Below are positions 22,474-31,845 of a stretch of DNA of 46,540 nucleotides, piece after piece. Position numbers and translations under genes: made by a program. Source of the DNA: Candidatus Gastranaerophilales bacterium (GTDB lineage Bacteria; Cyanobacteriota; Vampirovibrionia; Gastranaerophilales; Gastranaerophilaceae). The stretch is from NCBI GenBank assembly GCA_017560095.1, contig JAFYOU010000004.1:1-46540 (forward strand), written 5' to 3'. How positions within the stretch are numbered: the first letter of the stretch is position 1; each line of letters starts with the position of its first letter. The notes under the pieces are model-generated. The model saw only the letters and a list, made by a program, of their open reading frames with translations, made no database searches and had not been told where the DNA came from.

Positions 22474-24537
22474 ATGGCATATATACCAAATAACAACAAT
22501 TACAAAAGCATAATATATAGTGGTGAGAGTGAACATAAAATAAAAATATTATTTGATGATGTTGAACTAGAAGATGCTGATAGATATTGTGAAAAATTAA
22601 CATTAAAGAGAAACATATTACCAGATGATGGTTCTAAAAGATTTTCTTTAGATAATTTTGTTTCACAAGAAGCAGAATTAATATTACATGATATAAACGA
22701 AACAATAACACCAATTATTAAAGGTCAAGTAGAAATTTCAATAGGAACGAAAGTAGGTAGCACAAGTTTAGGTGACACCTATGAGTATGTTCCTCTTGGA
22801 ATATTCAACATACAAGACACACCAAAGACTGATAAAAATAAGATAACATTAACATTAAGAGATAATGCAGTTTTATTTGATTTTTATTATGATGCTAAAT
22901 CTTTAGAAGAACAAGGCAATAGTGCAATGACTAAATTTAACATTTTACAAGATATATGTTCAAAAGCAAATGTCAGATGTAGTGTACAAAGTTTTAATGG
23001 AATGAATGATGTTGTTTCAACATACGATAATACAATAACAGCAAGAACTTATGTTTCTTATTTAGCAGAACAAGCAGGGGCATTAGCAACAATAGATAGA
23101 AACGGTGAATTAAAGTTTGTTTATTTGAATGAATTAGTAACTCAAAAAATACCTTTGTATGTTGTAGAAAAATATGAAAAAGGTGAGAGTTATGAAATAG
23201 ATAGAGTTGTTTATGAAGATGCTATAAGAAAATTTGAAACAAATAGTGATGAAAATGAAACAACATTGTATATCAATAGTGCAAACCCTTATATATCATA
23301 TCAAGAACAAATAAATAGCATATTTGATATTGTTGGTGGATTTCAAATAGATAGTTTAAGCACAGGTAGAATATTAGGTGACCCTACAATAGATTGTTAT
23401 GACATAATAGAGATTTATGGATATTATGATAATGATAATCATTTTGTAAATGATGAAACAACAATAGTAGCAAGAACATTAGCAAATCACACTTTAGTAT
23501 ATAATGGTTCAATAATAAACCAATATAATACTCAAATAGGGATTGAGGAAAGAACAGAAAATGTAACATTAAAATCAGAACCTACATTTCAAAAATATGC
23601 AAAAACATTAATAGATAATATAGAAAATAAAATTGAATTAGTTGTTGCTGAACAAAATGAGCAAAAAAATCAAATAGCAGAAACAAAAATAGAAGTTGAT
23701 GGAATACAAAACTTATTCCAAATAACTGGTGGTAGTAATATGATTAAAGACAGCCAGTTATTAATAAATGATGAAAATATGTGGATAAAAGGTAATATAG
23801 CCCAAAACAGTTTTTTTCCTTCTAGTGATACATATCCTTCTTCATCAGAATATCCTTTGGAATATTATTTTAACAATCCTAATTATGTTGGTGGATATGA
23901 TGCTTCTTTAATAGGTAAAACATCTTCTGTTGCTAAAATAGGTGTCAGTAATGGTAAAATAACAACATCAAACATAAATATAACAGAGTTAATAATTGGA
24001 GAAATGTACACGTTGTCATTTAAAATATCTAATGATGATGGAACAAATTCAAGAATAAAATTGACAGGAAATAATAATGTTGTATATGATGGTGTTTTTG
24101 AAGAAGAACTTGATATGGAAGATGTATCTTATAGTTTTGTTGCACAAACATCAAACTATATATTATCAATACAATCATCTTCTGTAGATGATGGATTTGT
24201 CTACGTTTATGACTTAATGCTAAATAAAGGTGATAGGAAAGAATGGCAACCAGCATCAGGAGAATTAGTTAGTACAACAGTCAAATTAAGTCAGTTAGGG
24301 GTTCAAGTTTACAGCACAGGTAGTGAAATAGCAACATTAATGACTAGCGAAGGGTTTCAAATAAGAAGATTTCAAAACAACACATTGTATGAAATAGTTA
24401 CTGAATTTACTAAAAATGGTTTTAGCAGTAAAAAAGGTATTGTGGAAGAATTACAAGTTAAAAATTATGATTTTAGGACAATAGATTATCAAGGATATGA
24501 AACTCTAATTTTATATAAAAAGGAGAGTGAACAATAA
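22474..24537 (+). CDS. Tail hub / prophage tail protein
   Basis: 687 residues. N-terminal HDII-like beta region (KIKILFDDVELEDADRYCEKLTLKRNILPDDGSKRF), then ELILHDIN, VPLGIFNIQDTPKTDKNKITLTLRDNAVLFDFYYDAK (about 110-150) and ISYLAEQAGALATIDRNGELKFVY, the signature of hub proteins of the gp27/Prophage-tail type. The C-terminal half has a carbohydrate-binding-like segment (about 420-600, DASLIGKTSSVAKIGVSNGKITTSN). Last residues overlap the next ATG by one base. It links tail tube to fibres and may carry a peptidase; no catalytic motif is seen. Confidence 0.7.
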   Translation: MAYIPNNNNYKSIIYSGESEHKIKILFDDVELEDADRYCEKLTLKRNILPDDGSKRFSLDNFVSQEAELILHDINETITPIIKGQVEISIGTKVGSTSLGDTYEYVPLGIFNIQDTPKTDKNKITLTLRDNAVLFDFYYDAKSLEEQGNSAMTKFNILQDICSKANVRCSVQSFNGMNDVVSTYDNTITARTYVSYLAEQAGALATIDRNGELKFVYLNELVTQKIPLYVVEKYEKGESYEIDRVVYEDAIRKFETNSDENETTLYINSANPYISYQEQINSIFDIVGGFQIDSLSTGRILGDPTIDCYDIIEIYGYYDNDNHFVNDETTIVARTLANHTLVYNGSIINQYNTQIGIEERTENVTLKSEPTFQKYAKTLIDNIENKIELVVAEQNEQKNQIAETKIEVDGIQNLFQITGGSNMIKDSQLLINDENMWIKGNIAQNSFFPSSDTYPSSSEYPLEYYFNNPNYVGGYDASLIGKTSSVAKIGVSNGKITTSNINITELIIGEMYTLSFKISNDDGTNSRIKLTGNNNVVYDGVFEEELDMEDVSYSFVAQTSNYILSIQSSSVDDGFVYVYDLMLNKGDRKEWQPASGELVSTTVKLSQLGVQVYSTGSEIATLMTSEGFQIRRFQNNTLYEIVTEFTKNGFSSKKGIVEELQVKNYDFRTIDYQGYETLILYKKESEQ

Positions 24538-26660
24538 TGGCAACACTAACAACCAGTTATCAAAAAATTGGTGAAAAAGCAATTGCTTCTACTGGTTACG
24601 GTACTCTATATGCAAGAATATATGCTAAATACAATTCTTATAGTTCTGGTGCAGGTACAGTTAATGTAACAACACTATTTCAATTGTATTTAAGTGGTGG
24701 TTCTGCACATTCTAACGGATGTACTGCTTCAATAGATGGAGCAAGTTGGTCTGGGAATATTAGTATTAGTGCTGGAGAAGGAAATGTTAAAAATTTAGTA
24801 ACAAAAACTTATAATGTTTCTACAAACTCAGATGGTTCATCAAAAGGATATAAATCAAATGCAAGTTATAACATTTATGGTGCTAGTGGAAGTTTTTCGG
24901 CTAGTTTCAATACTCCAAAAGTTCCAAGATATGCTAACATAAAAAGTTTTACAGTTTCTAAAAGAGATGAAACAAGTGTTACTGTTTCATGGGGTGCAGA
25001 TGCCAGATGTGATGCTGTTTGGTATTCAACTAACAACGGTTCAAGTTGGGTTGGAACAGGTGGTTCAACATTTGTAATAAGTGGGTTAAGTGCTGGTACT
25101 TCATATAATTTTAGAATAAAAGTAAGAAGGGCAGATAGTCAATTAACAACAACAAGTGGAACATATACTCAATCAACATATGATTATCCTTATTGCACAT
25201 CATCACCTAATTTCATTATAGGACAGCCATTAACATTAAATCTTTATAACCCTTTAGGGAGAAATGTTAATGTTTTGGGTATAGGTAAAGATAACACACA
25301 AATATTTAGTGGTTCTACTACAGGAACAAGTTTGGTTGGGTTTAATGATAGTGAAAGTGTTGATGCTCAATATAATTCAATACCTAATGATGCAAGTAGT
25401 ACATATCAAGTTAAGGTTATTTATAATAACATAACAAAGACAAGAAATGAAGGAAATACTTATTATGTTGACGTTAATAATGCAAAACCTGTTTTTGAAG
25501 ATTTTAACTATTCTACAAATTATTATGAACTGACAGGTAACACAAATACAGTCATAGATGGTTTGACAACTATAACATTCTCTATACCTGTTGCAAAAAA
25601 AGCAATTGCACAAAATGGAGCAAGTATTACAAAATATGTTTTTTCTTGTGATATAGAACAAGTTCAATCTGCTTATTCTTCTTCAAGTGCAGTTTCAAAC
25701 AAAATATATAATTGCAAAAGCAATATAATAAAAGTTACAGCAATAGATAGTCGTGGATTAGAAACATCAATAGTAAAAACGATACCAAACTTTAAAAGTT
25801 ATCATCAACCAGCATTTGTAAGTGAAAATGCTGATAGAAAAAATGGTGTAGAAGAAATTGTTTATTTAGATACAAAATTAAACTTTTGGAATAAAAGTTT
25901 TGGTAGTGAAAGAAATAGAATAATTTCACTTAAATATAGAGTTAAAGAAACAGGTTCTAGTAATTGGTCAAATTGGTTTTCTGCAAATGAAGGAGAACTT
26001 GTTATAGTTAACGAAGAAGCAACATTAGAAAATTATCGTATTTATCTAAATGGGATTAGTACTGGTTTTTCAATAGGTACACAATATGATTTACAATTAC
26101 AAGTAACTGATGGTGTAAATAATATAGCATTAAATACTATTGAAAGTGACATATTTAGTTTAACAGATGGTATAGTTGCCTTTAGTGTTTTAAAAGATAA
26201 TAGTGGTGAATATCATTTAGGTATTGGTGGAATGCCAAACAGTAATTATGATTTATTTGTTAATGGTAAAATGAATGTTTTTCCAATAGGAGCAATTTAT
26301 CTTTCAATAAATAATACAAATCCATCTACATATTTTGGTGGAACATGGGAACTTATTTCTCAAGGAAGGACTTTAGTTGGTGTTGATGAAAATGATACTG
26401 ATTTTAATGCTTCACAAAAAACAGGTGGGGAGAAAGAGCATACATTAACGATTGATGAAATGCCTGAGCATAATCATGGAGAAAGAGGCTATTATAGCAC
26501 AAATACTGGTGTAACAACAGGTAATCATGGTCATGTTCGTTCAAGAAACCCAATATCAAGCGACCCTTTAGATAGTTCTATGGAAAATGTTGGAGGAGGG
26601 CAACCTCACAACAATATGCCACCATATTTTACTTGTTACATATGGTGTAGAACTGCATAA
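24537..26660 (+). CDS. Tail fibre with FN3 domain and C-terminal collar
   Basis: 707 residues. A beta-rich N-terminus, a fibronectin III domain (about 130-215, VSKRDETSVTVSWGADARCDAVWYSTNNGSSWVGTGGSTFVISGLSAGTSYNFRIKV region), a middle domain, and a C-terminal collar-type segment: GAIYLSINNTNPSTYFGGTWELISQGRTLVG, TGGEKEHTLTIDEMPEHNHGERG, HNNMPPYFTCYIWCRTA. This matches tail-tip host-recognition proteins of Firmicutes phages. The collar resembles that of the next gene. Confidence 0.75.
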   Translation: MATLTTSYQKIGEKAIASTGYGTLYARIYAKYNSYSSGAGTVNVTTLFQLYLSGGSAHSNGCTASIDGASWSGNISISAGEGNVKNLVTKTYNVSTNSDGSSKGYKSNASYNIYGASGSFSASFNTPKVPRYANIKSFTVSKRDETSVTVSWGADARCDAVWYSTNNGSSWVGTGGSTFVISGLSAGTSYNFRIKVRRADSQLTTTSGTYTQSTYDYPYCTSSPNFIIGQPLTLNLYNPLGRNVNVLGIGKDNTQIFSGSTTGTSLVGFNDSESVDAQYNSIPNDASSTYQVKVIYNNITKTRNEGNTYYVDVNNAKPVFEDFNYSTNYYELTGNTNTVIDGLTTITFSIPVAKKAIAQNGASITKYVFSCDIEQVQSAYSSSSAVSNKIYNCKSNIIKVTAIDSRGLETSIVKTIPNFKSYHQPAFVSENADRKNGVEEIVYLDTKLNFWNKSFGSERNRIISLKYRVKETGSSNWSNWFSANEGELVIVNEEATLENYRIYLNGISTGFSIGTQYDLQLQVTDGVNNIALNTIESDIFSLTDGIVAFSVLKDNSGEYHLGIGGMPNSNYDLFVNGKMNVFPIGAIYLSINNTNPSTYFGGTWELISQGRTLVGVDENDTDFNASQKTGGEKEHTLTIDEMPEHNHGERGYYSTNTGVTTGNHGHVRSRNPISSDPLDSSMENVGGGQPHNNMPPYFTCYIWCRTA

Positions 26661-26686
26661 ATAAAATTAGAAAGGAATGATAAAAT

Positions 26687-28009
26687 ATGGCAAGAACATA
26701 TACACCAGTTGGTTGGCAAGATGGTGAAGTGTTAGAACCTGCAAAAGTAACTGTTGCAGGAACAGAATATGAAGTTGTACCTAGGGTTGTTTCTGGGAAC
26801 ACACCAGTTAATGCTTCCAACTTAAAAAAAATGGATAATGAAATTAAAAAAATAATAGAAGAAGATATTCCAGAAACATTGAATGTTGAATTAAAGGCTG
26901 TTACTGATGTAGAACCATCAGAATGTGCAGTAGGAGATAAGTATTTTAATACAACAACAAATATGATTTATACAGCAGTAGCAACAGATACTTGGGATAC
27001 AACAGGAGAAACACCAATTGTTGGTATTCTATATGTAATTTTTAGTGAACAAACAACATATGCTTATAATGGTACAACATTAATAAGTGTTGGTGGTGGT
27101 AGTGCTGATATTCCAGGAGGAGAAACATTAAAAATAGGATGTATTATCCCTTTTTCTGGAACTAATGCTCCTGACGGGTATTTGTTGTGTGATGGTAGTG
27201 CAGTAAGCAGAACAACATATGCAGACTTGTTTACTACAATAGGAGTAACATACGGTGCAGGTGATGGTTCTACTACCTTTAACCTACCAAATTTAAAAGG
27301 TAGAACTCTTGTAGGATTAGATGGTAATGATACTGATTTTGACAATTTAGGAGAAACAGGTGGAGAAAAGACACATACTTTAACAGTAAATGAAATGCCT
27401 TCCCATAGCCATGCATGGACATTAGGTGCGAATGTAGTGGCTAATGCAATTTCATCTTCTGCAGTAACTAATTACAATAGTACAGGTGGAGGATTAGGTG
27501 TAGCAACGATGAAAAACACAGGTGGTAGCCAATCTCATAATAACTTACAACCTTATTTAGTTGTTAATTACATTATAAAAGCAATGAATACAACAGCAAC
27601 TCAAGCACAAATAATGTCATCATATTCAACAAGTGTAACAGATGGATATTGTTGCGATTATATTAATAATGCAATATCAACAGCAACACAAAATAATTAT
27701 TCAACAAGCGAAATTAAAACAAACAAATTATGGATAGATGGAAAACCTATTTATAGGAAAGTATTTAAAACAAATTCATGGACATCATCAATAGATATAT
27801 CAGATTTGAATATAGAAACACCTATTGAAGCGTATGGATATGTATATACTAATGATAATCAATGGAGGCATTTACCATTTTATGGTTCTGATGCAAATCA
27901 TTCAACAATAGATATTAAAACAAACGAATTAATCATCACTGCAGGCACTGGTGGTTATTGTAAAGGACCGTTACAAATAATTTTTGAATACACGAAAACA
28001 ACAGATTAA
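26687..28009 (+). CDS. Tail fibre with phage collar domain
   Basis: 440 residues. N-terminal AKVTVAGTEYEVVPRVVSGNTPVNASNLKKMDNEIKK, then a phage tail collar domain (about 155-300): IGCIIPFSGTNAPDGYLLCDGSAVSRTTYADLFTTIGVTYGAGDGSTTFNLPNLKGRTLVG, TGGEKTHTLTVNEMPSHSH, NNLQPYLVVNYIIKA. The C-terminal 130 residues are another beta domain. These are receptor-binding tail proteins of the MdpB/collar type. AGAAAGGAATG precedes the start. It is followed by the lysis genes. Confidence 0.75.
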   Translation: MARTYTPVGWQDGEVLEPAKVTVAGTEYEVVPRVVSGNTPVNASNLKKMDNEIKKIIEEDIPETLNVELKAVTDVEPSECAVGDKYFNTTTNMIYTAVATDTWDTTGETPIVGILYVIFSEQTTYAYNGTTLISVGGGSADIPGGETLKIGCIIPFSGTNAPDGYLLCDGSAVSRTTYADLFTTIGVTYGAGDGSTTFNLPNLKGRTLVGLDGNDTDFDNLGETGGEKTHTLTVNEMPSHSHAWTLGANVVANAISSSAVTNYNSTGGGLGVATMKNTGGSQSHNNLQPYLVVNYIIKAMNTTATQAQIMSSYSTSVTDGYCCDYINNAISTATQNNYSTSEIKTNKLWIDGKPIYRKVFKTNSWTSSIDISDLNIETPIEAYGYVYTNDNQWRHLPFYGSDANHSTIDIKTNELIITAGTGGYCKGPLQIIFEYTKTTD

Positions 28010-28018
28010 TTAATAAAA

Positions 28019-28047
28019 TTGATGCTTTTGCTAATTAATGATATAAT
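28019..28047 (+). promoter_or_regulatory. Promoter before the lysis genes
   Basis: TTGATG (28019-28024), a 17-base spacer and TATAAT (28042-28047). It gives holin and endolysin their own start within the tail gene block. Confidence 0.65.
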
Positions 28048-28071
28048 CTTAAAAGAAAGGTAGATGAGATT

Positions 28072-28278
28072 ATGAAACTAAGTAATAAAAATTATGATAA
28101 TCTAAAAAAATGTGTTATGTATATACTTCCTGCATTAGTAACATTTGCAGGAGTTATCATGAACACATTAGAATTTGAATATACTGATAAAGTGCTAACA
28201 ATATCAACGGCATTTATAACATTTTTAGGCACTTGCTTAGGTATATCAAATTATAATTATAATAAAGGAGATGAATAA
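28072..28278 (+). CDS. Holin (phiLC3-like)
   Basis: 68 residues with two hydrophobic spans (about 14-32, CVMYILPALVTFAGVIMNTL, and 42-60, LTISTAFITFLGTCLGISN), a charged loop between them and a charged C-terminus NYNKGDE. The layout and the motif N-Y-D-x-L-K-x-x-V at the start resemble the phiLC3 holin family. It permeabilises the membrane so that the endolysin reaches the cell wall. It sits immediately before the M23 endolysin. Confidence 0.8.
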   Translation: MKLSNKNYDNLKKCVMYILPALVTFAGVIMNTLEFEYTDKVLTISTAFITFLGTCLGISNYNYNKGDE

Positions 28279-28279
28279 T

Positions 28280-29044
28280 ATGGAAAAGGCAAAATTTCCA
28301 ATGCCAACTATGGCAATTACACAAGGTTATAATGTAGGTACACATAAAGGCACTTATGCTTTAGATATGGCAGGTGAAGATGGTGGTATTGACTGGGTAC
28401 TAGCACCATTCACTTGTAAAGTTAAGCATGTTGAAAGCAATAAAGGTTATGGTAACTGGTATTGGGTAGAAAGTGTAGAACAAGTTTTATGTGCAAATGG
28501 AGAAGTTACTAAACTTACTGCTATGTTTGGACATGACAATAAAATGCGTCACAAAGTAGGAGATGTTATTAAACAAGGTCAACCACTTTGTGCAGAGGGT
28601 ACAAGTGGTAATGCAACAGGTAATCACTGTCATTTTGAACTTGGTAAAGGTTCATATGTAGGAACTTGGTATCGTAACTCTTATGGTGTTTATATGCTAT
28701 ATAACGAAGTAAAACCTAATGAATATCTATGTGTACCTGATAGTTACAGAATTAAAAACAATGGTGGGTATAGTTGGAAAAAAGAAAGTCAAGTAAATCA
28801 AAAAAGTCAAACAAGTGGACAAAAACTTTATTTACCAAAAACTGCAACTTCTTGGAGAATTTATCCAACAAATAAAAAACCAGTTGCAGGTAACGAATGT
28901 GGAAGATTAAATCCAAGTAAATTTGGTGGTCTTACTTATGACATCAAAGGCTGGGCAAGTCCTAATGTGGCATTAATCGACACAAGAGATTTTGGTAGAG
29001 TTCAAATATTTGTAGCACCTTCTACTGGAGCAGTAGTTAAATAA
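28280..29044 (+). CDS. M23 endopeptidase endolysin
   Basis: 254 residues. M23 peptidase domain at 1-140: H22 and D29 (HKGTYALDM), H85 (MFGHDN), and the HxH motif at 116-118 (NHCHFEL), all in the order expected for zinc-binding and catalysis. A linker follows (QVNQKSQTSGQ), then a C-terminal SH3-like wall-binding region (about 180-254, TATSWRIYPTNKKPVAGNECGRLNPSKFGG). It cuts peptide cross-bridges of the host peptidoglycan. ATG 28280 follows AAAGGAG; 28271 is too close to it. No signal peptide, so the holin is required. Confidence 0.85.
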   Translation: MEKAKFPMPTMAITQGYNVGTHKGTYALDMAGEDGGIDWVLAPFTCKVKHVESNKGYGNWYWVESVEQVLCANGEVTKLTAMFGHDNKMRHKVGDVIKQGQPLCAEGTSGNATGNHCHFELGKGSYVGTWYRNSYGVYMLYNEVKPNEYLCVPDSYRIKNNGGYSWKKESQVNQKSQTSGQKLYLPKTATSWRIYPTNKKPVAGNECGRLNPSKFGGLTYDIKGWASPNVALIDTRDFGRVQIFVAPSTGAVVK

Positions 29045-29058
29045 AAGGAGGTTTCTAA

Positions 29059-30228
29059 ATGAAAATAATAGTTAATCCACACGAGATAGAAATACATAAA
29101 GAAGAAGAAGTCAACAAAAATGAGTACAAAATAAATAAGTGTGAATTTGAATTTAGTGAAGAGTACACAAACGACTTAGTAAAAGTAGCATTATTCACTA
29201 ACTCTGCAGGTACTTATAAACAATATATAGTTAATAATGAATGTGATATACCAGCAGAGATATTAGCAAAACAAGAACTATGTGTTTTAGGAGTTTATGC
29301 TTATAAAGAAGATAACAACGAATTAAAATTAAGATATTCTCCAGCAACGAAAAAGTTTTATGTTACAGATGGTTCATATAAAGAAAATGCAAGTAATAGT
29401 GAGCCAATAACACCAACAGATAAAGAACAAATGGAACAAGCAATATTAGATATGGAAACACAAATAGATAATCTTGATATAGATGCAGAAAAAGTAGATA
29501 AGACAACAACTATAACAATAACAAAGAAAGATGGAACACAAGAAGAAGTAGAGATACTTGATGGAGAAGATGGAACTTCATTAGAAAATATAGAAATAAA
29601 AAATAGAGATTTGTATGTTACTTATGGAGGTAGTGAAAGTGATTTAGGACAAGTTGCTCCAAATATACAAATAGGAACAACAACAACAGGGTTGCCAAAT
29701 AGTCAAGCAAATGTTGTAAATGTAGGAACTGACTTAAATCCAATATTAAACTTTACTATTCCAAAAGGGGAAGCAGGAAGTATTAAGTTTGAAATAGTAG
29801 CAGAACTACCTGAAACAGGACAAGAAGATACAATATATCTAGTACCATTAGAAACACCTGATACAAGTGGAAATAACTATGCTGAATATATATATATCAA
29901 TAATGCTTGGGAATTATTAGGAAAAATAGGTGTACAAGTTGATTTAACTGATTATGTAAAGAATACTGATTATGCAACAAATAGTGTAGGTGGAGTTACA
30001 AAAGTTCAAAAAGATGTATATGGTATTGGCATTGATGGTAATGGTTTTTTAAGTCCACAATTAATAGAATATCCTATGTATTTAACTAGGTCTAATTATT
30101 ATTGTATCTCAAAAGGTACATTAGAAAATGTGATAACAGGAAAAGGTTTAACAACAAAATCTTATGTTGATGGTTTAGTAGGAGATATAGCAACTGCTCT
30201 TGATACAATTCAAGGGGAGGTAATCTAA
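29059..30228 (+). CDS. Upper baseplate/tail fibre protein (BppU-like N-terminus)
   Basis: 389 residues. N-terminal about 115 residues form a beta domain (EYKINKCEFEFSEEYTNDLVKVALFTNSAGTYKQYIV) that resembles BppU-type N-terminal domains, followed by a helical linker (KEQMEQAILDMETQIDNLD), a short collagen-like stretch EDGTS, a second beta domain and a C-terminal FVGLT-like end. It is downstream of the endolysin, so the tail-tip genes continue after the lysis pair. It should build the host-binding tip. Confidence 0.6.
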   Translation: MKIIVNPHEIEIHKEEEVNKNEYKINKCEFEFSEEYTNDLVKVALFTNSAGTYKQYIVNNECDIPAEILAKQELCVLGVYAYKEDNNELKLRYSPATKKFYVTDGSYKENASNSEPITPTDKEQMEQAILDMETQIDNLDIDAEKVDKTTTITITKKDGTQEEVEILDGEDGTSLENIEIKNRDLYVTYGGSESDLGQVAPNIQIGTTTTGLPNSQANVVNVGTDLNPILNFTIPKGEAGSIKFEIVAELPETGQEDTIYLVPLETPDTSGNNYAEYIYINNAWELLGKIGVQVDLTDYVKNTDYATNSVGGVTKVQKDVYGIGIDGNGFLSPQLIEYPMYLTRSNYYCISKGTLENVITGKGLTTKSYVDGLVGDIATALDTIQGEVI

Positions 30229-30229
30229 T

Positions 30230-31552
30230 ATGGGTACTATAAGCGATAAATTAACATATTTAAATGAAACAAAAAACCAACTAAAGACAATGATTTCATA
30301 TGGATTAGAAACACCATTGTCAAATGAAACATTTAGGGAATATGTAAGTGCATTAAAACAAGCATTAATCAATTCAATGAGTGATACACTAAACCCAACT
30401 TGGAATAATCTACCAAAGATAAGTTCAACACCTGCAACAAGTCTATCAATAAACAACACATTAGAAGCACCAATGAGGGTAGAATTAAATCCTAGTGAAT
30501 TAAGTCAAGATGGAACACCAACACCAAGTAGTCCACAAGATATACATACTATAAGTGGAGATAATACAATAAGTGTAAAAGATGAAAACAATGCTAATGG
30601 TACAGATTATAGTGTTAATTTAGACAACATAGAATATTGTAAAATAGGAAACTATGAAGATAAGTTTATTAGAACAAGTGGGAAGAATTTGTTGCCAACA
30701 CAAGAAAATGATTGGGAACAAGGAAGTCTTGATACAAATGGTGAAGTATCATCAACAACAAGAATTAGAACAAAAGAATATTATTTAATAGAAAATGACA
30801 CAAATTATCATATAACAATTACAAATACCAATTATTGTTTTTTAAACATTTATTTATACAACAGTAGCAAACGATATATAGGCCAATATTACAGTATAGA
30901 ACCTTCAATCAATGGTACTAGAGATATGACAATTAATATACCTAGTTCTTATGCTTCTAATTTGGCATATATGAGAGTAATAATAAAAAAAAATGATAAT
31001 ACATCAACAATAACTCCAAGTGAAATAACAACAATACTACCTATGATAAACGAAGGCACAACAGCCCTACCATACGAACCTTATGGAACAAATGAATGGT
31101 ACATTAAAAAGAATATAGGTAAGAAAGTATATAGTGGTACAAGTGATGAAAGTTGGATATTTGAGAAAACAGGTAGTTATAATAGATTTTATATACTAAT
31201 AGATGATGCTTATGTTGGAACAAATAGGAAAGTATGTTTATCAAATTATTTCAAAAATAACCTTACAAGAAATGATGATGGAATATGTTTTATAGTTAAC
31301 AGAAATGTATTTTTATACAATAATGATATAACTACTGCAAATGATTTTAAAACATGGTTATCTACTCATAATACAGGAGTATATTACATATTAGCAACCC
31401 CAACCTATACAAAAATAACAGGAACACTAGCAGAACAACTAGAGAGTATTTACAATGCTATGAGTAAAGATGGACAAACTAACATATCACAAACTAATGA
31501 TGATTTGCCATTTATTTTAGATGTTACGGCTTTAGAGAAATTAGAGATTTAA
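30230..31552 (+). CDS. Receptor-binding tail protein
   Basis: 440 residues, beta-rich. N-terminal helical segment LTYLNETKNQLKTMISYGLETPLSNETFREYVSALKQALI (attachment), then a domain with RVELNPSELSQDGTPTPSSPQDIHTISGDNTISVKDEN (about 80-125), a pattern frequent in Firmicutes phage tail and receptor-binding proteins. A C-terminal carbohydrate-binding-like part follows (NYHITITNTNYCFLNIYLYNSS). The stop lies in the terminator. It likely determines host range. Confidence 0.6.
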   Translation: MGTISDKLTYLNETKNQLKTMISYGLETPLSNETFREYVSALKQALINSMSDTLNPTWNNLPKISSTPATSLSINNTLEAPMRVELNPSELSQDGTPTPSSPQDIHTISGDNTISVKDENNANGTDYSVNLDNIEYCKIGNYEDKFIRTSGKNLLPTQENDWEQGSLDTNGEVSSTTRIRTKEYYLIENDTNYHITITNTNYCFLNIYLYNSSKRYIGQYYSIEPSINGTRDMTINIPSSYASNLAYMRVIIKKNDNTSTITPSEITTILPMINEGTTALPYEPYGTNEWYIKKNIGKKVYSGTSDESWIFEKTGSYNRFYILIDDAYVGTNRKVCLSNYFKNNLTRNDDGICFIVNRNVFLYNNDITTANDFKTWLSTHNTGVYYILATPTYTKITGTLAEQLESIYNAMSKDGQTNISQTNDDLPFILDVTALEKLEI

Positions 31553-31568
31553 TAAAATCTCTTTTTTT
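31543..31568 (+). terminator. Terminator after the tail genes
   Basis: AGAGATTT (31543-31550) and AAATCTCT (31555-31562), loop AATA, then TTTTTT. The gene's stop codon lies in the hairpin. It ends the late operon. Confidence 0.85.
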
Positions 31569-31582
31569 ATACAATTAAGGTA

Positions 31583-31611
31583 TTGACAAGTATAAATTAG
31601 TATGATAATAT
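31583..31611 (+). promoter_or_regulatory. Early promoter
   Basis: TTGACA (31583-31588), a 17-base spacer and TAATAT (31606-31611). It drives the RHH gene and the replication operon. Confidence 0.8.
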
Positions 31612-31632
31612 GATGTCAAGGTAGGTGATATG

Positions 31633-31755
31633 ATGAAAGAAAAAATAGCAATATCTATTGATAAAGATGTGCTAGATAGAATTAGAAAAATTGCTGAAAA
31701 AGAAAACAGAACATTATCTAATTTTATTGAAACCGTTCTAAAAGCAATTAAATAG
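31633..31755 (+). CDS. Ribbon-helix-helix regulator
   Basis: 40 residues: KEKIAISIDKDVLDRIRKIAEKENRTLSNFIETVLKAIK, a complete Arc/CopG-type fold, a beta strand with alternating residues (KIAISI), helix A and helix B with the S-x-F/I core. As a dimer it should bind operator DNA. Two ATGs overlap at the start (31630 and 31633); 31633 is used here. First gene under the early promoter, 22 bases after the -10, so it may be autoregulatory. The segment downstream can fold into two alternative hairpins. Confidence 0.7.
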   Translation: MKEKIAISIDKDVLDRIRKIAEKENRTLSNFIETVLKAIK

Positions 31756-31828
31756 GGCATACAGAAACGAAACATATAGTCCTAGTGCAATTGGACTAAA
31801 AGAATAAAAAATGCCTAAAAAGGGCATT
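31755..31828 (+). promoter_or_regulatory. Alternative hairpins in replication leader
   Basis: TAGTCC (31777-31782) pairs with GGACTA (31793-31798); AATGCC (31810-31815) pairs with GGCATT (31823-31828). The earlier GGGCAT (31755-31760) can also pair with ATGCC (31811-31815), so two mutually exclusive folds exist. This could control expression of the replisome organizer, whose ATG is 18 bases further on. Confidence 0.4.
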
Positions 31829-31845
31829 AGAAAGGAAAATAGAGT

